Below are positions 46,650 through 57,821 of a stretch of DNA of 64,000 nucleotides, piece after piece. This stretch comes from Cryptomeria japonica (Eukaryota; Streptophyta; Pinopsida; Cupressales; Cupressaceae): the NCBI RefSeq assembly GCF_030272615.1, contig NC_081412.1, positions 672,525,823 through 672,589,822 of the forward strand, given 5' to 3'. Each line of letters begins with the position of its first letter. The first letter of the stretch is position 1. The notes below the pieces were generated by a model. That model ran no database searches. It worked only from the letters and a program-made list of their open reading frames with translations, and had not been told where the DNA came from. A program made the position numbers and the translations under genes.

Positions 46650-48257
46650 AAGGAACTACCTCATATTTACTGGATTGAAATTGTTGAAGAATCTAGAACC
46701 TATGTCTTTCACCTCCTTAATGAAAGAGTCTAGAAGTTTGTTGTGTTTTCTTTCTAAGAGTGAGAGAGAATATAACATGGGTTTCCAATGTATAAGAGTG
46801 GAACCCATGTCTTTCACCTTATTAAATAAGAATAACTAGGTTTGGGATACTTTTGAAAGATGGGGAATTACCTATTTCATAAAAATTATGAAAGGGAAGG
46901 ATGCAAATCTTTCATCTCAATTTATGAATGGTTGGAGAGATAGTAGGGTTAAGGTGTGGGTATCAGTTTAGAGGTGTGAAAATAATTAATATCATAGGTG
47001 ACATGGTTGAGATGTGAGGCTGAAAAATTTCCATGTTTGAGCTACAAATAGGCTTACAATGACTATTTTTTTATGTTTTTTGAGGAAGGAGAAGAGATAA
47101 AGTGACATAAAAATGGTTTTGGTAGAGAGGACTTGTTACCTCTATTGGGATTTATTAATCATTTGATCAAGTACTTTACCCTCAAAGGGTCTTTCTTCAT
47201 AGTTCATAGGTAACACTTTCCTATTGTCAACAATTTGAGACACCAGAAATTAGTTAGGCATCCTCTTTTTTTTTTTTCCTCCATGGATAAATGTGTTGGG
47301 AATGGTCTTTATCCACTGTTACATCAAGGCCTTATTTATTTTATCTATAATTATTTCCTAGAGACTACCATAATCCTAAATCCTACTGCACCTCACAACC
47401 CTCCCCCTGATCATGACTGAAACCCTCCTTTGACTGATAGATCAAAACATAAAATTGCCTTCAATGATGAAACCCCTTTTCGATCTAGAGCCATTGATAA
47501 ATGCCCTTCTTTTCTCCACCAAGAGGTAGAAGATAACTCTTGGATATGAAATCCCTCCACTAGTTGTGTACACTATCCCAAAACCTACACTTGATAAAGG
47601 AAAAAGACCCATCAACACCCTTGGTAGCTTGAAAAATAAATAACATGGGTGGAGAAGGAAAGGATAGTTTAAAATTACTAGAGAACAACTCTTTTGTCTC
47701 TCCTCAACAATCCCCTGCGATCAACATTTCTAATGGTGAGTGTTTCAAGGATGAAAGGATGACCTCCTTTGGACAAAGAAGGTCAGCAAGACTATATAAG
47801 CTCACAACTACAACCAAAATGGAAACTACTATATAGGAAATCCCCTAAGTAACAAGATAAAGAACATTCTAGATAATATTTCTTTAATTAAGAATCTATT
47901 GAGGATAGTGAAGAAACACTTGGGAAGCTCCTAAATTTTATTGACAAGCCCCTAAATTTGATTTGTAATGATTCCTTTTCACACTCTCTACCTGGCATTG
48001 ATAACCACTCCTAGGATTCTCTTGATGGGCTTAACTTACTTAAGAACCTTAGTGATGAGGAAGAGGGAGAATATTTTGACAAAGGAGTCACAAGTGAAGA
48101 AAATTCTTCTTGAAATTGGAAAATGTTGTGTGCTAAGCTTGTAGGCCTTGGAACCCAGATGGAAAATTTGGAGACCCTTCAAAATTGCTTAGATTATAGA
48201 AATAATAGAGAATGGATCATGTGAGTGGAAAAAGGAATTGGGAACCTAGTGAAGATA
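46650..48257 (+). pseudogene. Unassigned gag-like ORF, copy B
   Basis: Broken frames show, in order: ITYFIKIMKGKDANLSSQFM and GWRDSRVKV near 46,870; LLPLLGFINHLIKYF near 47,140; FPIVNNLRHQKLVRHP near 47,220; LYPLLHQGLIYFIYNYF near 47,310; a proline-rich stretch; then acidic and helical segments (LVGLGTQMENLETLQNCLDY) up to 48,240. FPIxNxL, LHQGLI and the final coil match copy A at 33.7-36 kb. An LTR interrupts the end at 48,258. No catalytic or zinc-finger motif is visible. I do not assign a function. Confidence 0.5.
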
Positions 48258-50871
48258 TGTTAGATACAATGCACCACAGAGAGGGGGTTGAATTAGTGGT
48301 TCTCAAACTTGTCCCATTTCCTATCCTATGTGTGCATGCATGTTATTAGATCTAACTCAGAACAGACTTACCGGCTAGTGGGGAGATTAAACATAAAATC
48401 CAATAGACAAAAAAACATCACATAATACCAGGATGTACGAGGAAAACCCAAGATGGGAAAAACCTTGGTGAGCAATGTTGTTGCAGTCTACTACTCCAAT
48501 CCACCCTCACAATCAAACTTCCATTATAATGTTTAGGGTACCAAACCAAGGAATTACAATCCCTGATTTAGGGAACCAACCCAAGGAGCACCAACTCCTA
48601 AATGATTTATGGGCTACAACCCAAAGGAGCTACAACCCCTGATTTAGGGTACCAACCTAAGGATCACCAACCCCTAACTAATTTATGGGCTACAACCCAA
48701 AGGAGGTACAACCTTGCACCAACCTACAACTCAGTGAACATAATAAAAACATCAAATACCAAAGTGGTTACTTTGTTACAAATGAATCTTGCAACCATTT
48801 CAAATACCTTACCCTATCGGTGAGATGTCTTCTCTCCTACACCCACTCACTCTTCTACTGCTTAACTGTTGGTAAATTCTATTGGTATACCTCTTCCACT
48901 ATTCTTCTCTATAGTATCCCCTCCTCACTACTCTATAATTCACTAGTGCTGAACTCTACCGGTCCACAGTCTGCCTTCTCCTCAGCTCTCTTCCCTCTTG
49001 CTTTGTCAGTATAACAACTATTGGTTCTGCTCTTCACTTTCCCTCTTGTCTCAGATACTTTCTGAGCACTTTGATGATTTGTTGTCACATGCAAAAGTAA
49101 CCCACTTCGCATTAGCACAATATTGTTCTATACAACAATAATATAACTATGTCTTTGGCCTTCATATTTATAGCCAGGTTTTCCCACCAAAGATCAATTC
49201 AAAATCTTGGGTAGTTAGGGTTTCCTCATCACCCTTGAGGAAGACTAAATCCAATCAGATCCTACTTGATTTGATCTCCCTGACAACTAACTACACACTT
49301 CCTCCATAAACACACCTTCTTGGTCATGCCTTCAATCTATGGTGATCTTCTTTTTACCCTATCGGTTGATTCTTGGTCAACCACCAAGATTGGTCATGTT
49401 GTTTCCTTCATCACCTCGATCTCCTCAATCACCCTTAGCTAGATCTCGGTTGTCCTCCAGACCTCCAGATGCAAACCTCTATAGCACATCTCGTGATTTG
49501 TGGGATCTATCATTAATGTCGACCAACTATGCAACTACCCCATCAATGTACATTCTATCTTCATTTGATGCAGGTTCACCACCTTGACTCCATGTGGTAT
49601 TCATGTCGACCATCTGCCAGCTTGGCTCTCTAAGTCGGTCCAGATAGGATCACTGACCTAACACCCTACCAGTTACTTTTCACTATTAGTTTGCTAACCC
49701 TATTGGTATTTCACATTATATCGGTAATCTTATCATATCTGTTTTATGCTTGAACTACCAGTGGAAATCCTTGACTAGTCATCAGACATGTCCATCCAAA
49801 TCATGACCATTCCCACAAAAGTGGGAAGTCTTCTTCATCTGCACCTTGTCCATTTACTAGTGGAAATTCATATTGATAAGACCTCTTGATGGCACCATGT
49901 TATCATCCTTCACTAGACTTCATCTTCAGTCAGGCCACATTCTACTCTGACTGCATCTACTTAGTCATGCCTTCTCCCTGATTAGCTCAGACCATATCAC
50001 AACTAGTTTTTCTAGATGACAAACCCATCACACTTCATCTGTACCGACATCTCAATATGCCTTCACTTTTGGTCTAGTGCATAACTCTGATCTCATGCAC
50101 TTTGAGGCATTCCTTTTGTTCACCAGTAGATCCGATGAGAGCCTTTGCACACTTGCCTTTACCTCATCTTCCTTATCTCACCAAACTATGACACACACTT
50201 TGCATGATAGGAGATAAGCTCCACTCCACTTATCGATGGAGTGATACCTTGTCTTCTACATACTGTAATGCACTTCATGTGATTTCCATGTTTATGCAGC
50301 ATCTCTTCAAACAGGCACATGTGATATGATGTGGGCACATTCACTATCAATCATTGCTTCTAATGATAACTGCATGCTTCATCCGGTGGGAGTCCTGCTA
50401 TTCTTCAACCTCACAATATAACGGTGACCTATTCATTCTTCACTTCTTGTGTTGGTGTGATTTTGATAGAATTTTGCCTCTTCATCACAAACAACCGCTC
50501 AAGAACCTTGCCCATCTAGCTTGTACATTGGTGATCATCTTGTCAGTTGACACCCACTCACTTAGTTGATTTGTCTTCTCCATGTCAACTCATCACTTAC
50601 CAGTTGACATCCTTTCCTTACTGGTGATACACTGTATGGGGAGTGATCACCTTACCATCTCATCCATAGAAGTTAGGCACTAACTTGTGTACTGGTAACA
50701 CTAGTGGTCATCCATCTGATGACATTCTTTTCCTTACCTTACCAGTGTCCTGCAACACACAGTGATATCCAAGATATCTCATTCTATACTTCTTCATGAT
50801 AGTGTTGCACATAGATCTTCTCTACCGGTAGTCATCTCAAAGTGGTTGACATCAAATGACTATAGCCAACA
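48258..50871 (-). mobile_element. Long Copia-type LTR, 2,614 bp, minus
   Basis: The plus strand starts TGTTAGATACAATG and ends CTATAGCCAACA, with flanks AGATA on the left and AGATC on the right (4 of 5). Near its left end the minus strand has CTAATTCAACCCCCTCTCTG and CCAAGGTTTTTCCCATCTTGGG, the terminal signatures of the Copia LTRs here. It holds a 76-bp tandem repeat. No interior or PBS was seen, so it is likely solo. It is much longer than the other Copia LTRs, so an unnoticed nested insert is possible. Confidence 0.68.
48530..48715. repeat. 76-bp tandem repeat, about two copies
   Basis: TTATGGGCTACAACCCAAAGG occurs at 48,607 and 48,683, spaced 76 bases. GATTTAGGGTACCAACC-type words between them extend the pattern to about 48,530. 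Confidence 0.75.
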
Positions 50872-51873
50872 AGATCAATAGGATCCTACTGTAAAGGTGT
50901 ATCATGAGAGTGGTGACTGTGGGCAAGAAGATTCAAAGAAAGAAGAAGAGAAAGGAGCAAGTGAGAATGAACAATGGAAAAGCTAAGGTAAAAATAAGTT
51001 TTTCTTTGTCTCCTTGGAAAGATATGGGTGTATCAAGTGCTATATTTCTTAGAGTCCCCATATTTTTAGTGTTGTTTGGTTAGTGTTCTGTGCAATTATT
51101 AGTTTGTTGCCTATTGACTTTAGTTAAAGTATTTTCTATATGTACAACTTATTAAAATTTGATGATCTATGTTGTTTAGTTGACTTTCTCTCTTCTCCAC
51201 TTCATATAATAATAAAACATTAACTCTCATTTTCTATCCTTAGTCATTTAATTTTTTCAACTCTTATTTTTTATTGTTACTTACTTTTTTGAAAAAACCA
51301 AAATATTTAACTTCTCATTCTAAAATTTTTCATACCTTGTGCTATAATCATCAGTAAAAGTGAGAAGGTAATTAGAACCTAAAAGTGAAGGATAACGTAG
51401 TTCACATTAAAAAACTGTAAATGAGATGTAAAAAATGATTGGATCTCCATTCTTCACCTAAATAAAAATGATCTCAATGTTGTTTACCTAACATAAATGC
51501 TTCACATACATCATCAAAAGATAAAATTTGTGTTAATCCTCTATCCATATTTGTTCTACCATGCCTTACAAGTTTTTTTTAATAATTTTTATGTCAATGT
51601 CTAGCCTACCAATTTTTTTTACATATAATCATCCTAAGCAATTAAAGCATGGGAGAGAGTGCATTCATCATTTAAAAAACTAAAAAATGTTATAAAAACT
51701 CTCCCTATGATTTACTCGAACAACAGTGATTATATTGCATAGGTTTTTATCTCTAATAATCACATGATCAATAGTGATAATAAAATCATAACAAATTTAA
51801 ACAATTCTATATACTAGAATAAGATTTAGCCCTGATAGTTAAAGAAGTATTTTCTTTTCAAAATTATATTTGT
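50872..51873. other. Continuation of gag-like element, then AT-rich DNA
   Basis: Right after the LTR is a lysine/glutamate-rich coding-like stretch to about 50,985 (SKKEEEKGASENEQW) that probably continues copy B. After 51,000 there is only AT-rich sequence with no long frames. Confidence 0.4.
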
Positions 51874-52835
51874 TGTTGGCAATTGACACTCATCCGGTGG
51901 TCTTTGGTGACTTTTGGTGGTTTTGGGTGGACGATTATTGGTTAAGGTTTATCATTGATGGCCTCTCTTCTTGGAGATCTGATCCAGTGGTCATAATTCA
52001 TCTTATTCAAAAGTAGGTGTTAATCGGTAGTATGCTAACTGATATTTAAGGAAGAATGAAGCATTTTTGGGTCCAGATGCTTTTCGGTGATTGTAGTGCA
52101 TTGAATCATGTTCTTGTTGATTGGGTCGACTTAGATATGATCCATATTTATCTTTTTGAATCGAGTCAAGCCAACATCTATCCACACGATACACCTTCAG
52201 GCCGACATGATGTATAATCTATTTTGTGATTACTTGTATATAAGTTTGGTCTGAGAAATATTTTTGGTGGATGGTATGAGTGTATGCAAGCGAGAGGTGG
52301 TCGAGAATCCATTTTGGTGTAGTTTCACTTGTGCATTCCTGATCTGGTAGCTGATTGAGATATTGTACAAGGCAAAACAAAGTAGAATAGAGAAGGTGAT
52401 TCAGTCAGTGTTTTTTCACTTAATCAGAACTCATCCAAGCATAGTAGATGTTATTTCAGAGTTCATACATTGTAATTCATCACTATAACATCTGTGTAAG
52501 TTAGTGAGACTTCTCTGAGGGTTGTAGTGTTTTGGGTTATTGTAATTGAGCAATGAGCTCTAGGCAGTGTGCCTGAATGTCCGTGCATTCCCATTTTGTA
52601 ATATTGTTTTTCTACTGGTCATAGTGGAAAAATATTGTGGATTTAAATCTCACTATGGTTTTTCTCGTTTGGGTTTCTACGTAAAAATCTGGTGTTATGA
52701 TCTTGTGGTTTTTTGCTTCATATTTCTACATTTTAGTTTAATTATTTGCTTCTAGTGGTTAAAAGTTAAATTTGAAAATATGCCAATCGGTAGATCATTG
52801 ATTCACCTCCCTCTTAGTGATCCTTGATTCTAACA
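51874..52835 (+). repeat. 5' LTR of outer element, 962 bp
   Basis: It starts TGTTGGCAATTGACACTC and ends TTCACCTCCCTCTTAGTGATC...TTCTAACA, followed by the PBS. It contains CTATGGTTTTTCTCGTTTGGG (52,647-52,667). Confidence 0.88.
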
Positions 52836-52837
52836 AT

Positions 52838-52850
52838 TGGTATCTAAACC
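52838..52850 (+). other. Primer-binding site (Met-tRNA type)
   Basis: TGGTATCTAAACC begins two bases after the LTR end and resembles the plant TGGTATCAGAGCC. Confidence 0.75.
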
Positions 52851-52859
52851 TAGTTCCTC

Positions 52860-53230
52860 TAAGGAAGCTTAACCGTTTGAGGAAGATCAAGGAGATTGAT
52901 TCAATGTATTGTGGTTTCCAAAGATAACTCAATGTGGCACTTGAGGATCTTGATGTAGCTAGAAATGAGATTTGTACCCTGAAGAAGAACTTGAATTTTG
53001 TTGATGATTTCATTAATGACTTGAAGGATCAAGAAAATGTCTCTAGAGGGAAGAGAAAGGAATTGATGGACAAGTTGAAGGAGAAAGAAGATGATATCAT
53101 GGAATACTAGGATAAAGTTGATAAAGTCAACAAGATTGAAAGAGAGAATGTTGCTTTGAAGAATGAGATGCAATCCATTGTGATGAGGCTGACTAAGGAG
53201 ATTGAGGACCAAAAGAAGAATGAATAAAAT
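52860..53230 (+). pseudogene. Copia gag, N-terminal coiled-coil part
   Basis: One frame reads RKLNRLRKIKEIDSMY, LDVARNEICTLKKNL, RKELMDKLKEKEDDIMEY and a stop, then KIERENVALKNEMQS and LTKEIEDQKKNE. This is a heptad-rich coiled coil as in SIRE-type gag. Two in-frame stops are visible. The frame is cut at 53,230 by a solo LTR and continues at 54,447. Gag forms the virus-like particle in the cytoplasm. Confidence 0.7.
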
Positions 53231-54446
53231 TGTTACTACTTATCAAATTGCCATTAGTTTTATATTCAAAGTCATACTATATATTCTAGTCGGTTAGTAT
53301 TACCGAATCATGCAGTCGGTACACACAAAGAAGTCGGTATGAATAGTCTAGTTGGTTATAGAAGAAAGCAATCATAGAATGCAGTATTCACCGAGCTGTT
53401 TACTGAGTATCTTTTTATGGCTACCGAGCAGTAAAGATAATACACCAAGTTGATATACACCGAGTGAAACGTGTTACCAGATTCATTGAACCTGGACACA
53501 CAAATGAAAACATGTTACAAGATCGAGGCACATAGAACCGTTATCACATTGGAGATTTCACATACAGATTTTATATAATTTTGAGGTCATCTAACCAATG
53601 AAATATTTTGCATGGTTATTTATTTGAGAAATCATGTTTGTAAGATCAAAGCAATGAATCAGATCACCGATATAAGAAGTCTATTTATACAACATGAATT
53701 TAGGGTTAGAAATATATGTGAATGTGAGGAATGTGTGTCCATATGTGTATGAAGCAAGACTTATGTGATACATGAGAAATCATAGAGTATTATGACTATT
53801 ACAGAGACACAAAGGTCACCGAGAAGGTTATCAGAGAATAGTCGAGGAACAAAGTAAACAGAAGGGTTTACTGAGTTACTTTATGAGCTACCGAGGTATG
53901 CTATAGGCAAGCTAATCTTATTTTGAGCACATAGAATCTGCTAAAACATTTCAGATGTAAAGTTGCAGATATTTGTAAAGTCTTATTGTAATATTTTGAA
54001 GTTGTAAGAGAAACCTTTAACAGGGTAAAAGACACTAATCAAGTCTATAAATTGTAAATCCTCTAACCAGGTGCAGCATATATATAGTGTTGTAAAATCC
54101 TTTAGCAAGGTAGATCTAACAGATCTTGTTACTCCTAATAGGGTAAGCTATCAGAAATAGCTACATATATAGCTCTAACCGAGCACTCTTTATTATTGTA
54201 GTAGTGAAGTTGTGGGTGCCATCCCCACCATAGTTTTTCTCTCTAACCAAAAGTTTCTGCATAACCAAAATATATGTGTTATAGAGTGAATCATGTATGA
54301 TTGTTACTCATTTGTTTTAGCTTTATGTTATGTTACAGTAGTTTTTGGTTTATGTATAATAGTAAAGATATTGTTGAGAAAAGGATTTGAAGTACTGATT
54401 CACCCCTCCCCTCTCAGTACATTAGCTTTCCATATTGGGCCTAACA
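53231..54446 (+). mobile_element. Solo Copia-type LTR, 1,216 bp, inserted in gag
   Basis: It starts TGTTACTACTTATC and ends TTCACCCCTCCCCTCTCAG...GGGCCTAACA. The left flank is AAAAT and the right flank AAAAAT, an AAAAT TSD with one extra A. It carries CCATAGTTTTTCTCTCTAACC and CCTCTAACCAGG, AAAATCCTTTAGCAAGG and CTCCTAATAGGG words typical of the other Copia LTRs. Gag coiled-coil coding lies on both sides. Confidence 0.82.
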
Positions 54447-55262
54447 AAAAATATAGCACAATCATTGAAGGAAAGAGCTAATGAATGTTTCAGGATTACC
54501 TATGAGAATGATCAATTGAAGCTTGAGTCGACACAGTCAACGAATAATGGTCAAGAACTTGAAAGATGGATTGTTACCTTGAGGGATAAAATTGCTACTG
54601 CTAATGAGTACAAAGACAAATTCAAAGATAGATCAGCAAGGCTTGATGAGATGCTGGAAATTCAGAGACATGGAAAAGACATGCGAGTACTTGGATTTGA
54701 GAAAAGTGAATCCTCCAGATCTAGACAAGGTAATACAAAGGCTGATCAAAAGAAGAGCAAGAATCCTTGAGTAAGGCAACCTAATACCCATAAATTCAAT
54801 GGTATATGATTTACTTGCAATCAGTTTGGTCATTTGGCAAATCAATGTAGAAGTAGGATAAGCAATGGAATGAACAACATGAATAATGTTCCTACCTTTA
54901 CCAGTCAATATTTCATATCTAATAATTTTGGTCACAAGTAAAATGTGTGTAGACCAATAATGAGTATTTTTCAGAACAAAAGATGTTATGCTTGTGAAAT
55001 GTTTTCACATATCTCTAATTAGTGCAGGATAAGACCAAATCAGATGAACTTTATACCTATGCAGAATAATGTTGTTTGCTGAGCATGCAATAAAACCAGT
55101 CACATTGCAAAGTATTGCAAAAGGAAGAATAGTGCTCAAGTAGACAAGGGTAACTCAGATGAGAAAATAAAATAAAAAGTAGAAGAGATCAAGGAGAAAA
55201 ACAAGAATATGTGGGTAAGAAAGGATAAATCAAGAGCAGAAAATGGGTCTACACTCGAATCT
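54447..55262 (+). pseudogene. Copia gag, C-terminal part with three CCHC zinc knuckles
   Basis: The frame resumes with IAQSLKERANECFRITYEND and LRDKIATANEYKDKFKDR, still coiled coil, open to 54,768. Then come three zinc knuckles: TCNQFGHLANQC near 54,815, shortened by about three residues so one cysteine is missing; CYACEMFSHISNxC near 54,990, with a stop at x; and CxACNKTSHIAKYC near 55,080, with a stop at x. Spacing in the last two is C-x2-C-x4-H-x4-C. Knuckles bind element RNA. The lysine-rich tail (VEEIKEKNKNMWVRK) ends near 55,262. Triple knuckles are known in SIRE-like gag. Confidence 0.78.
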
Positions 55263-55299
55263 GGTGCATGATCTTCATCTAGTAACTAGGACTTTATGC

Positions 55300-57821
55300 C
55301 TTAGGGGGAGTTTTTCTATGCAAATTCTAAGAACCCCCTCTTTGGTGGTCTACAATCATTTCTGAAAGGTCGGAGAAGGATTGAATCACATATAAAGATG
55401 ATATCCTGAAGTTTCAGAAGGATCTGGTGCTCCAATAAGCATTTTTCAGGAAAATCATGGTAATCGATTGTTGCATTTATTACAGTGGAAAATTAGGTTT
55501 TCGAAGGATAGAAGTGAATTTCAAGACTTCATTTGTCACAATGTGATCAAACAAGTAGAGAAGAGAAGAGAGTAAAGAAATTTGGCAATTTCTACTATGA
55601 AAAATATGAGAAAACCATTTTCGTCATGGTTGACAAGGATCAATGTCTAATGGAAGTAGTGGAGCCCTAGATAGTATGGATCATGCCCATGAGGTATTAA
55701 GCTAATTCTGTTACACTTGAGGTGTATGACCAACACCTACTAAGTCAACTGGTGGATCTGAAGGAAGGGAGATTTGGTACATTCAAGGAGAAACACCTAA
55801 ATCTACATATGCAATTCACTGCTCCTTCATGGGAAAGAAAGGTTACTAAGATGGCAGAGGAAGTAGCTTCTTAGATGGGTCTCACCAAGGAGTAGGTGAA
55901 GAAATCAAGGGAGAAATATGCACAAAAAGAGACTAAGTCTGCTCCAGCTCTTGTAGCACAACCTACAAAACCTAGCCCATCCAGGAAAGGTGTTCTGAAG
56001 CAGAAAGAGAAGCCTAAAACAACCTATGTTGTAATATCTCAGGTGGCCTCAAAAACTAAGTTTGAGGAGGAGGTAAGAAAGAAAAAGAAGAAGAGAGAGT
56101 TTGTTAGAGTGGTGAGGAAGCCATAGTTTGGTGGAGCCCAGTAAAGCAAAAAGGCTAAATCAACTTCTGTACCTAATGCAAGGCCCAAGAGAGAAAGGAA
56201 AGTCAAGACTCAACTAGAGTCTAGTACACATCAAGGTAAATTTGAATCAATTCCCTTGTTGGTAGAAGATTATTTAATAGATGAGATAATAGTTGATGGC
56301 AATTTGAAGAATATTGGAGCTTGCTATGAAAATTTTGATGAAGGAGATAAATGAAAAGTTGAGGAAGCAGTTGTATTATATTTACATAATTTCAGTAAAA
56401 CATTAATTGACTAATAAAAGACCATTCCAAATGATTTGTATAGTTTGATGGATGCTAGAAGCATGATTGAAGCAAGATTGATAGGGAGATGAAGGAGAGA
56501 GACTTGATAAATGTTTGAACCTATGTTTCACAAAGTGGAGCTAAAAGATTAATTGAAGAGGTAAACAAGAAGGAATTTAGTAGTAAAAATAGGATCAATA
56601 GATTGATGATTGGAAATGTAGAGGAGGTGAGGAAAGAAACATAGGAGATATGGAGGAAGATAATTGCAAATGATCCTCTATACAAGGACACATTAAACCA
56701 TCTCAGTCGGAAGATAAGAAAGGTGTTTCTAGAAGTGAGAAGGTTAAGACTCAGTCTAAAGATCAACTAGAAGACCAAGGTAATACAACACTTGATGTTG
56801 AGACCGATGATGCTCCTCTAGTGGTAAATAGCTCTACAGCCCCTATGATTCAATAAGTTAACATTGCACCAAGTGGCAACACTTGTGCAATAGATAAAGA
56901 GGATAAGGGAGAAAAGAAAGATGCTGAGACAATAGAGACTAAGGCTATTGAGGTAGATAAAGGTAAAGATATGGTTGTTTCGGCAATTGCCACTCCTCCG
57001 GTTATAGGGACACTGCCTCAAATTCTTATTATTCTTGATGCTTCTATTGATCTTAGGAAGATGTCTCCTAATAAGAATCTTGTGCTTGTAGTTGTTGTAC
57101 AAGCTCAGGCTAGCCAAGATTTGGTGAAGTTTGAATCGGAGGATAACAAGCAAATTTTGATGTTAATAGATGTTTTGCAAAAGGTGACCGCTAATGTACA
57201 AATACATTCAAATAACAACCCCTTCGATAAATTGTTACAGTCAACTAACCATGTAAATACCAATTTTGATTCTTTAGAGAATACGAAAATGCATAAAGTT
57301 TTGGATAAATTCAAGGATGCTACGAAGAAAACATTCTGGAAGATGATTGAGGATGATAGGGTGAGACTAAAAAAGAGATTGCAGATTATTTTTGACATAT
57401 TGTCAAAAGCTAGAAAATTTTATAAATCTTGTCTCATTTTGCCTAAGTTCACTATTGATATTGGTAAGAAGATAGTTGTTTGCTAGGTTAAGCTTTCTAG
57501 AATTTCTTAGTCCTTTGTCCGAATGCAACTCTAGCCAAAAGTGTTGAAGGACAAATTATAGCCCTACATGATCAGATCTCAAGCCTTCAAGTAGATAAGG
57601 ATAAAATTTTGAAGAAAGTAGGCAAACTCCAGAACATGATTGCCACCCAATTGGACACCATATTAAGTAATAAGGTGAACTGTATGAAGCAAATGGCCTA
57701 GATTGTATCATCAAATTTAAGAGAGTTAGAAATTAATGCCATTGTATTTAGTGCACAGTTTTGAACAACTTGAAGAGTGGGTGAAATACTCACCTAGGAA
57801 TTTTGAAGGCTGTCTATGTTG
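55300..57821 (+). pseudogene. Accessory (env-position) ORF of SIRE-like element, broken
   Basis: Broken frames run from about 55,300 to 57,821. Open pieces are 55,896-56,126 (lysine/proline-rich: TKPSPSRKGVLKQKEKPK, EEEVRKKKKKREFV) and 56,971-57,486 (171 codons: LVKFESEDNKQILMLIDVLQ, NHVNTNFDSLENTKMHKVLD). A further piece at 57,736-57,939 runs into the nested LTR. The helical C-terminal half parallels the minus-strand ORF at 25,900-26,854. It follows gag directly and precedes the 3' UTR, so it sits where SIRE elements carry an env-like ORF. No signal peptide or membrane anchor is visible. Function unknown. Confidence 0.55.
57817..57821. repeat. Target-site duplication TGTTG (left)
   Basis: TGTTG precedes TGTTGGCATTTTG and recurs at 62,961-62,965. 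Confidence 0.75.

Larger units (their letters stand above)
43900..46650 (-). mobile_element. Gypsy-type LTR, family A copy 5, minus, split by solo Copia LTR (ends approximate)
   Basis: On the minus strand both halves show family landmarks. On the right (46,060-46,650) is a CCTAG/GACACCTAG block, then CCCAATTTTGGACCTTC, which matches CCCAAATTTGGTCCCTAC of copy 4, and ATATATAAACG as a TATA candidate near 46,240. On the left (43,900-44,714) are GGTTTAACCAAGACAAACCCC near 44,540 and a leader-like stretch near 44,390. A Copia solo LTR with a TSD separates them. The divergence is large, so the family call is tentative. Confidence 0.45.

Noticed and set aside
57105-57398. 97-codon minus-strand frame
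   Set aside because: It is antisense to the accessory ORF, which has the better supported frame.
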